Source of the DNA: Planctomycetota bacterium
GTDB lineage: Bacteria; Planctomycetota; Phycisphaerae; WQYP01
Assembly (NCBI GenBank): GCA_021828925.1
Contig: JAJZCT010000104.1
Location: forward strand, 1-8,937
Length of the DNA stretch: 8,937 nucleotides
Direction: 5' to 3'
Shown one piece after another: positions 1-6,889 of the stretch (position 1 is its first letter; every line of letters begins with the position of its first letter). The notes below the pieces were generated by a model. That model searched no databases, was not told the origin of the DNA, and saw only the letters and a list, made by a program, of their open reading frames with translations. Both the position numbers and the translations under genes were made by a program.

Positions 1-2
1 AC

Positions 3-1082
3 GGATCGGCCTCCCGAGCCGATCTCGTGCTGGTCTTTGGATCGCCGGCATTAATGAAGCAGCCGGCCCGCATGACTGAACTGAAAAAGCTCTTTCCGAC
101 GGCTTATATATGTGGCTGCTCAACGGCCGGTGAAATTGCCGGCGATCAGGTCTCGGACGACACCATGACCGCGACATCCGTAAGTTTCCAAAGCACTAAA
201 ATTCACGCGGCGAAAGCCATCATCAACGATCCCCATCGAAGTTTTGATATCGGCGCAGAGCTGGCGGCCGCCCTGCCAACGGAGGATCTGGTTCATATAT
301 TCGTGCTGTCCGACGGTCTGGCCGTCAATGGCAGTGAATTGGTGCGGGGGCTAACCAGCCAAGCGCCGGCTGGCGCGGCCATCACCGGAGGGCTGTCGGG
401 CGATGGGGCGCGATTTTCTGAAACATACGTGTGCGCTGACGGCGTAGTATTGCCCAGGCAGGTCGTCGCGATTGGATTCTACGGTAAAAACTTAAAAATC
501 GGTTACGGTTCCATGGGGGGCTGGGACTCGTTTGGGCTGGAGCGGCGAATTACCCGATCAGAGGGCAATGTGTTGTATGAACTTGATGGGCGTTCGGCAT
601 TAGAGTTGTACAAAGAATACCTTGGCCCGCACGCGGCGCAATTACCGGCCAGCGGCCTGCTGTTCCCGTTGACTGTGCGGGCTAATGGTTCCACTGAAAC
701 GGTTGTCCGGACAATTCTCGCCGTGGATGAAGCCGCGCAGAGCATGACCTTTGCCGGTGATATTCCGCAAGGCGGCTTGGCGCAGCTGATGTCCGCCAAT
801 TTTGACCGCCTGGTGGATGGTGCGGATGGTGCCGCCCAGGAATGCCGGCGGCGCATCGGTAATGCGAATACAGAATTGGCGGTGCTGATCAGTTGCGTAG
901 GGCGAAAGCTGGTGTTGCAGCAGCGCATTGATGAAGAAGTTGAGGCGGTGGTCGGCGTATTGGGAAGTCGCGCGGTAACAACCGGGTTTTATTCCTACGG
1001 AGAAATTTCCCCCTTTACCCCCAGTGCCCAATGCGCTTTACACAATCAGACCATGACCATTACCACCTTTGCGGAGGCCTGA
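3..1082 (+). CDS. FIST domain sensory protein (5' end outside window)
   Basis: This is a FIST protein, a family of cytoplasmic ligand-sensing modules, thought to bind small molecules such as amino acids, that partner with signal transduction enzymes. The frame is open to the left edge: before the first possible start (GTG at 27) it already reads like family sequence (ADLVLVFGSP), so the true start lies upstream, probably by some tens of codons. The FIST_N part is recognised by the GCSTAGEI motif, followed by a short stretch leading to SVSF. The FIST_C half shows an LYKEYLG segment, an FPLTVR strand, an AGDIPQGG motif, and a final SPFTPSAQCALHNQTMT block typical of the end of the family. No membrane segment or signal peptide is visible, as expected for a soluble sensor. 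It ends 1 bp before the histidine kinase start and its last codons contain that gene's ribosome binding site, so the two are translated together. The ligand cannot be told from sequence. Confidence 0.88.
   Translation, partial: GSASRADLVLVFGSPALMKQPARMTELKKLFPTAYICGCSTAGEIAGDQVSDDTMTATSVSFQSTKIHAAKAIINDPHRSFDIGAELAAALPTEDLVHIFVLSDGLAVNGSELVRGLTSQAPAGAAITGGLSGDGARFSETYVCADGVVLPRQVVAIGFYGKNLKIGYGSMGGWDSFGLERRITRSEGNVLYELDGRSALELYKEYLGPHAAQLPASGLLFPLTVRANGSTETVVRTILAVDEAAQSMTFAGDIPQGGLAQLMSANFDRLVDGADGAAQECRRRIGNANTELAVLISCVGRKLVLQQRIDEEVEAVVGVLGSRAVTTGFYSYGEISPFTPSAQCALHNQTMTITTFAEA
1073..1077 (+). promoter_or_regulatory. Ribosome binding site for the histidine kinase
   Basis: A full GGAGG lies inside the last codons of the FIST gene, 6 nt before an ATG at 1084. 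This decides for the ATG start of the kinase over the in-frame TTG at 1069, which would overlap the FIST stop and has no such site. Confidence 0.7.
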
Positions 1083-1083
1083 C

Positions 1084-2532
1084 ATGCACTCGTTGCTGGA
1101 ACGGCAGCTCAAAAAGACCGCCATCAACACCGCGCAACAGACCGAGGAATTTCAGCGATTCCTGTCGCTGGTGGATGCGGTGTATCATCAGTCGGATGAA
1201 GATCGGCGACGCATTGAACGGTCGATGGAGATTAACTCCCGGGAACTCACGCAGCGCAATGAGCAAATCGCCGCCGCGGAACGCAAATACCGCGATATTT
1301 TTGATCACGTATCCGAGGGAATATTTCAGTACACCTCCGAGGGAACATTGCTATCCGCCAATCCGGCCATGGCACGGCTTTGTGGGTATGTCCACGCGGA
1401 GCAATTGAAGTCGGACGTGTGCGACATACGCCGACAGTTATACGTGGACTCAACCCGCCACGCACAAATTCTCATGGAGATCGCGCGGCATGGATCCATA
1501 AAGAATTGGGAATCCGAAATTTACCGCCAGGATGGGTCGATTATCTGGATTATGGAAAGTACGCGCGCGGTATTGGGCCCGGATGGCGCGGTGACATATT
1601 ATGAAGGCGTCATGTGGGACATCCACGCGCGCAAAACCGCTGAAGCCGAACGTGAACAAATGCAGCGGCGGCTTTCCGCCGTGGCGCGGCAGGCGGGCAT
1701 GGCGGAAATTGCCACGGGCGTATTGCATAACGTGGGGAATGTATTAAATAGCATCAATGTGTCAGCCTCCCTGTGTGAGGATCGGGCGAAGACTTCCAAG
1801 TTGCCGGGATTCACCAAAGCCATCGGGCTTTTTCACGAACACCAGGCGGATTTGGCAGCATTTTTAACGCAGGATGAAAAGGGCCGGCAAGTAGTGGATT
1901 ATCTGGGGCGTCTTAATGAGCATTTGCTTAAAGAACAGCACGACCTGCTGGCCGAGCTAAGCTCGCTGGTGCAAAATATTCAGCATGTAAAAGAGATTGT
2001 CAAAAGTCAGCAGACGTATGCTAAAACAGCGGTAGTACATGATAAAGTCCCGGTTTCGGAAATTGTGGAAGACGCCATCCGGATCAATCAGGAATCCCTT
2101 GAACGCCACCGCATCACCGTGGTGCGGGAATTGGCCAGCCTGCCGCCGTTGACCTTGGACAAGCATCAGATCCTGCAGATTCTGGTAAATCTTATCAGCA
2201 ATGCCAAATATGCCATGCGCGGTATATCCGCAGATCGAACATTGACCATTTCCGCGTCCTTGCGCGCGGATGATTCGTCTCGTCTGGTGGTAAGTGTACG
2301 TGACACCGGATCAGGTATCCAGCCGGGGGATTTAGCGCGGATTTTTTCAATGGGCTTTACCACGCGCTCCGATGGTCACGGATTCGGCCTGCACACCTCG
2401 GCGCTGGCCGCGAAAAGTATGGGTGGCGAATTGACGGCACACAGCGACGGAGTTAATCAAGGCGCAACATTCCGCCTTGAAATACCGATACTTTCTGATG
2501 ATCAGGCTGTGGAAGCCGGAAGGGCCGCATGA
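1084..2532 (+). CDS. Soluble PAS-domain sensor histidine kinase (HNVGN type)
   Basis: A 482-residue cytoplasmic histidine kinase that should autophosphorylate and pass phosphate to the REC domain of the next gene. Residues about 15-70 form a charged helical, probably coiled-coil, segment. Residues about 67-182 are a PAS domain beginning KYRDIFDHVSEGIF and ending in the usual WDIHARKTAE linker helix. The H-box is AGMAEIATGVLHNVGN, with the phosphoacceptor His near residue 215. The helix after it is unusually long (about 220-315). The ATPase domain has an N-box (LVNLISNAKYAM, about 368-378), G1 (DTGSG at 407), an F-box (IFSMGFTT) and G2 (GHGFGLH at 431). All needed residues are present, so it should be active. 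There is no transmembrane helix, so input probably comes from the FIST partner and the PAS domain. The start is ATG 1084, one base after the FIST stop. Its stop overlaps the next start as ATGA. The PAS ligand is unknown. Confidence 0.93.
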   Translation: MHSLLERQLKKTAINTAQQTEEFQRFLSLVDAVYHQSDEDRRRIERSMEINSRELTQRNEQIAAAERKYRDIFDHVSEGIFQYTSEGTLLSANPAMARLCGYVHAEQLKSDVCDIRRQLYVDSTRHAQILMEIARHGSIKNWESEIYRQDGSIIWIMESTRAVLGPDGAVTYYEGVMWDIHARKTAEAEREQMQRRLSAVARQAGMAEIATGVLHNVGNVLNSINVSASLCEDRAKTSKLPGFTKAIGLFHEHQADLAAFLTQDEKGRQVVDYLGRLNEHLLKEQHDLLAELSSLVQNIQHVKEIVKSQQTYAKTAVVHDKVPVSEIVEDAIRINQESLERHRITVVRELASLPPLTLDKHQILQILVNLISNAKYAMRGISADRTLTISASLRADDSSRLVVSVRDTGSGIQPGDLARIFSMGFTTRSDGHGFGLHTSALAAKSMGGELTAHSDGVNQGATFRLEIPILSDDQAVEAGRAA

Positions 2533-4874
2533 ACGAGAAAACGATTAATCGTCGCATTCTTATCATTGATGACAACCGCGCCATTCATGAGGATTTTCGC
2601 AAGATCCTCTGCCCGGAGGAAATCGCCAACGCTCTGGATGAAATGGAGAAAGACCTGTTTGGATCGGCACCTTCCGCCGCTAAGCGTGAGATTTATGAAC
2701 TGCATTCCGCTTATCAGGGACAGGAAGGCTTGGAGATGGTCAGGCGTTCCATGGAAAGCACCGATCGCTATGCCCTGGCGTTTGTGGATATGCGTATGCC
2801 GCCGGGATGGGATGGCGTAGAGACCATTGAAAAAATATGGGAAGTGGATCCGGAAATACAGATTGTCATTTGCACGGCCTACAGTGATTACTCCTGGGAG
2901 CAAATCAACAGCAAATTTGGCGCTGCTGATCGCCTGCTGATTCTGAAAAAGCCGTATGACACTGCGGAAGTCTGCCAGTTGGCCTGCGCGCTGACGCAAA
3001 AATGGCAATTGGCCAGACACGCTCATCTTAAACTCAATCAACTTAACAGCATGGTCAAGGAACAGACGCGGCAACTCGAGGACACTAATTCCCGGCTCGT
3101 ACTTGAGGTCGCCCAACGTCAGCAATCGCAGGAGCGATACCGCCTGATAGAAGCCGCGGTTAATGATGGCTTGTGGGACTGGGATATTCCCGCAGGGAAA
3201 ATATATTATTCCCCGCGCTGGAAATCCATGCTGGGATTTACCGATTCGGAAATCGACGACTCCCCGGAGCAATGGTTTGGACGCATTCATCCCGATGATC
3301 GTACGTCTGTTACTGAGCACCAGAAGGAGCACTTTCAGGGCCGCAGCGAACAACTGTGCGGCGAATGCCGAATGTTACATAAGGATGGGCAGTATCGCTG
3401 GATGCTATACCGGGGCGTGGCGATCGGCGATGATAATGGAGTAAAAACACGGGCGGTGGGTTCCATCACCGATATTACCGACCGCAAGCTGGCGGAAGAG
3501 CAACTGCGTTTTGAAGCCCTGCACGATGCCTTAACGGGCCTGGCGAATCGGTTGCAATTAGCGGACCGATTGGGTCGTTGCATTGGCCGCCGGAAACGCG
3601 AATCGGATTTTCATTTTGCAGTGATGTTTATTGATCTCGATCGTTTCAAAGTCATCAACGATAGCCTGGGACATCAGATTGGCGATAAATTACTGGTGGA
3701 AATCGCCCGGCGGCTGAAAGTATTTGTGCGCGACGGGGATACTATAGCGCGGCAAGAGTCTGATCACATCGCCCGCATCGGTGGCGACGAATTTGTGCTG
3801 GTGCTGGAAAATATCCGCCATGAAAGTGATGTGCTGCATATCGCCCAGCGCTTGCATAAGGACGTATCCGGGACCTTTCATATTGACGGCCATGAAATTT
3901 GCACCCTGTTGAGTGTTGGCGTGGCATTCGGCAACGAGACCTATCACACCGCAGCGGAGATCCTGCGCGACGCCGACACGGCGCTGTATCAGGCCAAGTC
4001 GGATGGCAAATCCTGCACCCGAATTTTCGACCCGACCATGCACGAGCGTGCGGTAACGCGCTGGCAGACGGAAACCGAACTGCGAAAAGCTATTACCGAT
4101 AATCAACTGGTGCTGCATTACCAACCCATTATCGATACAACCGGCAAGACGTTGGCTATGGAAGCACTGGTACGCTGGCAGCACCCCACCCGCGGCCTGC
4201 TGCCTCCCGGTGATTTTATTCCCATCGCGGAGGATACGGACCTGATTATCCATCTGGGCCGATGGGTACTTCTGGAGGCATGTCGGCAGGTGCAAAAGTG
4301 GCAGACGGAAATTCCATTGTCGGAGGATATTTCCGTCAGCGTCAACGTCTCCGGTAACCAATTTGCGCAAAGTGGTTTTGCGGCGGAAGTTGCCAAAGCA
4401 TTGCGTGATGCAGAGATATCTCCGCACCGGTTGCGCCTGGAGATAACTGAATCCATGGCCATGACCGACGCGTCAACCGCCATTGCAACCTTAACGCGCT
4501 TGCGCTCCACCGGTGTAGCGATTGATCTCGATGATTTCGGCACGGGGTGCTCATCGCTTAGCCATCTGCACCGTATGCCATTGAATTGTCTGAAAATTGA
4601 TAAAAGCTTCATCCGCACGATGCACAGCGATAAAGTCGGTTACGCCATTGTGCAAACCATTATCAAATTAGCACATCTCCTGAATCTGGGCGTGGTAGCC
4701 GAGGGGGTGGAAACCCAGGAACAAGCCGGCATTCTAAAAACTCTGGAATGCGACTACCTTCAAGGGTATTTAATAAGTAAACCGCTGGAGGCTTCACGAG
4801 CGACAAGCTACCTGGCGGCCACGGCCCAGTGTGTTCCCGGCACGGTCTTAGGGGCGGCCACAGTCGCCATGTGA
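2529..4874 (+). CDS. REC-PAS-GGDEF-EAL cyclic di-GMP signalling protein
   Basis: A 781-residue response regulator that likely both makes and degrades cyclic di-GMP in the cytoplasm. The REC domain (about 9-155) has acidic DD at 14-15, phosphoacceptor Asp87 in FVDMRMPPGWDG, Thr116 in ICTAYSDYSW and the KKP lysine at 140-142. About 35 extra residues sit between its first helix and the ELHSAYQGQEG stretch, as in the REC family linked to HNVGN kinases. A coiled-coil linker (about 165-205) leads to a PAS_3-like domain (about 202-322, with GRIHPDD). The GGDEF domain (about 327-498) has an intact GGDEF at 418-422, but the inhibitory-site position reads QESD instead of RxxD. The EAL domain (about 519-758) keeps EAL at 545-547, Asn606, Glu638, DD at 668-669, Lys689, Glu725 and QGY at 745-747, so phosphodiesterase activity is expected. 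The start overlaps the kinase stop (ATGA), with GGAAGGG 4 nt upstream. The last 20 or so residues are outside the domain and may be affected by the junction just downstream. Confidence 0.94.
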   Translation: MNEKTINRRILIIDDNRAIHEDFRKILCPEEIANALDEMEKDLFGSAPSAAKREIYELHSAYQGQEGLEMVRRSMESTDRYALAFVDMRMPPGWDGVETIEKIWEVDPEIQIVICTAYSDYSWEQINSKFGAADRLLILKKPYDTAEVCQLACALTQKWQLARHAHLKLNQLNSMVKEQTRQLEDTNSRLVLEVAQRQQSQERYRLIEAAVNDGLWDWDIPAGKIYYSPRWKSMLGFTDSEIDDSPEQWFGRIHPDDRTSVTEHQKEHFQGRSEQLCGECRMLHKDGQYRWMLYRGVAIGDDNGVKTRAVGSITDITDRKLAEEQLRFEALHDALTGLANRLQLADRLGRCIGRRKRESDFHFAVMFIDLDRFKVINDSLGHQIGDKLLVEIARRLKVFVRDGDTIARQESDHIARIGGDEFVLVLENIRHESDVLHIAQRLHKDVSGTFHIDGHEICTLLSVGVAFGNETYHTAAEILRDADTALYQAKSDGKSCTRIFDPTMHERAVTRWQTETELRKAITDNQLVLHYQPIIDTTGKTLAMEALVRWQHPTRGLLPPGDFIPIAEDTDLIIHLGRWVLLEACRQVQKWQTEIPLSEDISVSVNVSGNQFAQSGFAAEVAKALRDAEISPHRLRLEITESMAMTDASTAIATLTRLRSTGVAIDLDDFGTGCSSLSHLHRMPLNCLKIDKSFIRTMHSDKVGYAIVQTIIKLAHLLNLGVVAEGVETQEQAGILKTLECDYLQGYLISKPLEASRATSYLAATAQCVPGTVLGAATVAM

Positions 4875-4932
4875 CGGTGCACACAATCATTCATTTAATG
4901 GCGCTGGTGTACGTATTAACGCCGCCAACAAT

Positions 4933-5724
4933 GTGCTTATTTCACATTGTTACATTCATGGCAACGATATGGGGATTATGAGCAATGGCGACCTGAACCG
5001 CAGAACCGGTGCCGACCAGCAGATTGAATTTTGCCACATTATGCGCAACGGAAGTTATAAAGAGCCAGGCTATAATCACAACCTTTATCTGGGCGGCACC
5101 AGCGCACTGATCCGTGGATGCAATATCTCGCATGCCTTAACCGGCCATGATATCAAAAGCCGTTGTCATATCACCTGGATTGAGTATTGCTATATACATG
5201 GCTCGAATAACCGGGAAGTGGACCTTGTGGACGACAAGGTTAATACCGCCGCCCCCGGCAGCGATGCGGTCATACTGGGGTGTGTGATTGCCAAAGGGCG
5301 GGGTAATGGCAATCATGAGGTGATCCATTTCGGACAGGACGGCGGGGGACCACATAACGGCACCTTATTTGTCATCCATAATACGATCCGCACCCCCTGT
5401 CCCGGGCCGGTATTTGTCATGTCGGCAAGCGGTGCACATATATTGTGCTGCGATAACAGGATCGTCGGACCGCGCGGTCGGCTTAGTCTTACGCTGTTTA
5501 TCCATGGTGCCAAAGCCGGCAATTTCTCCGGAAGCGGCAATTGGCTGTCCGCAGGTTATCGAAGCTGGCGGAAAATGCTGGGCGGCCGCCTGATCCCTTG
5601 GCCGCAGGCGCGCAGGCTGTTACCCCAGACCAATCTGCCCGTCCACGACCGTCAGCTAAAATTCCTGCGCCATGGACAACTGGTAAACTGGCCAGGGACA
5701 GCCGCCGGTGCGGGAAAAAATTAG
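4933..5724 (+). CDS. Right-handed parallel beta-helix protein, probably a 5'-truncated remnant
   Basis: 263 residues from GTG 4933 show the coil pattern of a right-handed parallel beta-helix, as in pectate lyase-like and carbohydrate-acting secreted proteins. A C-x-I turn recurs near residues 6, 34, 63, 86 and 117, with N-x-I at about 150 and 175. Segments such as YNHNLYLGG and GHDIKSR match what I recall of bacterial beta-helix repeat proteins. No catalytic set can be named, so the substrate is unknown. The start is doubtful. The frame is open back to 4852, and the residues before the GTG (GAHNHSFNGAGVRINAANN) are themselves beta-helix-like. No ATG or ribosome binding site precedes it, and no signal peptide exists. 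Members of this family are usually longer and exported. I infer that the 5' part of the gene has been lost and the remainder now abuts the EAL gene, so it may not be expressed as a functional protein. The C-terminal 60 residues (rich in Trp, Arg and Pro) lie past the helix. Confidence 0.7.
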   Translation: MLISHCYIHGNDMGIMSNGDLNRRTGADQQIEFCHIMRNGSYKEPGYNHNLYLGGTSALIRGCNISHALTGHDIKSRCHITWIEYCYIHGSNNREVDLVDDKVNTAAPGSDAVILGCVIAKGRGNGNHEVIHFGQDGGGPHNGTLFVIHNTIRTPCPGPVFVMSASGAHILCCDNRIVGPRGRLSLTLFIHGAKAGNFSGSGNWLSAGYRSWRKMLGGRLIPWPQARRLLPQTNLPVHDRQLKFLRHGQLVNWPGTAAGAGKN

Positions 5725-5772
5725 AAATTGAAGAGTTGATCGCCCACTGCGATCGTGCCGGAAACAGATGAT

Positions 5773-5788
5773 CAGGTGACCAGGTGAC
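5773..5788. repeat. Tandem octamer CAGGTGAC x2
   Basis: Two adjacent perfect copies of CAGGTGAC. The first overlaps TGATCAGG (5769-5776), whose reverse complement CCTGATCA lies at 5851-5858, so an 8-bp inverted repeat with a 74-bp spacer brackets the terminator candidate. No function can be assigned. Confidence 0.6.
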
Positions 5789-5791
5789 CGC

Positions 5792-5829
5792 AAGAGGGGC
5801 TGGAACGTCTCGGCGACAGCCACTCTTTT
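5792..5829 (+). terminator. Rho-independent terminator candidate after the signalling/beta-helix genes
   Basis: AAGAGGGGCTG (5792-5802) pairs with CAGCCACTCTT (5817-5827) over 11 positions with one G-A mismatch and a 14-nt loop. The second arm runs into a T-rich tail (CTCTTTTA). It lies 68 bp after the beta-helix stop, facing the end of argF. On the - strand the same stem is followed by GCGG and no T-run, so it should work best on + strand transcripts. The long loop and the mismatch lower certainty. Confidence 0.55.
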
Positions 5830-5875
5830 AGTCCCAACCTTATTTGCTCTCCTGATCACCTCTCTACTTTCTGCT

Positions 5876-6832
5876 CTAATCGGGCCGCAGCCCGATTTGC
5901 ACTGCCAGCAGGCCCTTCTGAAAATGCAGGCGGTTTTCGGCTTGTTGAAATACGATGCTGCGATCGAAATCCATGGCCTGATCGGTTATTTCCACCCCCC
6001 GATACGCCGGCAGGCAGTGCATGACTACCGCGTGGGCTGGGGCGGCGGAAATGAGTTTTGCGTTGATCTGGTAGGGCGTAAAGATCTTCATCCGCTGCGC
6101 TTTTTCACTTTCCTGCCCCATGCTGACCCAGGTGTCGGTATAAATAATATCCGCGGCCCGAACCGCCTCCGTGGGGTCAGTGGTGGCCTGAAAATCAAAT
6201 CCGGGGACACTTGATGCGGTTTGAATATCCGAGTGTTGCAGTTCATAGCCGATGGGCGCAGCGATGCGGAACTTTAAGCCGAACACCGCGCAGGCTTCCA
6301 TGAGTGATCGGGCGACATTATTGCCATCACCCACGTACGCCAGGGTCAAGCCTGAAAGAGATCCGAAGTGTTCGCGAATGGTGAGCAGATCAGCCATCAC
6401 CTGACAGGGATGGCTGCGGTCGCTAAGGGCGTTGGTTACCGGGCGATTGCTGAAACGGGCTAGTTGCACAAGGGTGTCATGCGCAAATGTACGGGCCATA
6501 ATGGCGTCACAAAATCCCGAAAGCACGCGAGCGGCGTCGGGGACGCTTTCGCGCGTACCCAAGCCGATTTCACCGGGCGTAATGTAAATGGCGGCTCCAC
6601 CCAGATGGGTCATAGCCACTTCAAAACTCACCCGTGTACGCAAGGAAGGCTTTTCAAAAATCATGGCCAGGGTCTTGCCCGCGGCCACGGGGTCGTTGCG
6701 GCCCGTGGAGCGATATTGTGCTTTAAGCCGTGCCGCCACGGCCAGCAGATGTTCCAGCGTGGCGCGCGGCATGCCGAGAATATCAATAAAATCAAATTTG
6801 CCGCCCGGCGGCGTGTTGTTGGTCTGGTTCAT
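5876..6832 (-). CDS. argF: Ornithine carbamoyltransferase
   Basis: A 318-residue cytosolic enzyme that joins carbamoyl phosphate to L-ornithine to give L-citrulline, the sixth step of arginine synthesis. The carbamoyl phosphate site is seen as SLRTR at 63-67 (in FEKPSLRTRVSFE) and HPCQ at 141-144. The ornithine loop is DTWVSMG at 233-239 and the catalytic cysteine loop is HCLP at 272-275. The C-terminal QAENRLHFQKGLLA helix closes the fold. The length is normal for the family. The ornithine-type DxxxSMG loop favours ornithine over acetylornithine or succinylornithine as substrate. The start is ATG 6832, with GAGG 7 nt upstream on the - strand. It follows argB by 57 bp in the same direction, so the two are probably cotranscribed. 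A biosynthetic role is more likely than a catabolic one because argB is its partner and no arginine deiminase gene is present. Confidence 0.96.
   Translation of the reverse strand: MNQTNNTPPGGKFDFIDILGMPRATLEHLLAVAARLKAQYRSTGRNDPVAAGKTLAMIFEKPSLRTRVSFEVAMTHLGGAAIYITPGEIGLGTRESVPDAARVLSGFCDAIMARTFAHDTLVQLARFSNRPVTNALSDRSHPCQVMADLLTIREHFGSLSGLTLAYVGDGNNVARSLMEACAVFGLKFRIAAPIGYELQHSDIQTASSVPGFDFQATTDPTEAVRAADIIYTDTWVSMGQESEKAQRMKIFTPYQINAKLISAAPAHAVVMHCLPAYRGVEITDQAMDFDRSIVFQQAENRLHFQKGLLAVQIGLRPD
5878..5897 (-). terminator. Perfect hairpin over the argF stop codon
   Basis: AATCGGGC (5878-5885) and GCCCGATT (5890-5897) form a perfect 8-bp stem with a 4-nt loop, overlapping the last codons of argF and touching its TAG stop. 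Neither strand carries a T-run after it, so it is not a classical terminator. It could stabilise the 3' end of the argB-argF transcript, or act with the inverted repeat at 5792-5827, which lies downstream on the - strand. The role is inferred. Confidence 0.35.
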
Positions 6833-6889
6833 GATGTCGCCTCAGTTCAGATTACATATCCGCTGATCTTGGGATAGATACTCATGCCA

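Noticed and set aside
2502..3353. A 283-codon open frame on the - strand across the REC and PAS region
   Set aside because: It is antisense to a well-supported gene, with no recognisable motifs.
3690..4427. A 245-codon open frame on the - strand inside the GGDEF-EAL gene
   Set aside because: It is the antisense shadow of a gene with clear domains, and its product resembles no family.
5738..5754. Inverted repeat GATCG/CGATC just after the beta-helix stop as a terminator
   Set aside because: Only 5 bp, with no T-run after it. The stem at 5792-5827 is a much better terminator candidate.
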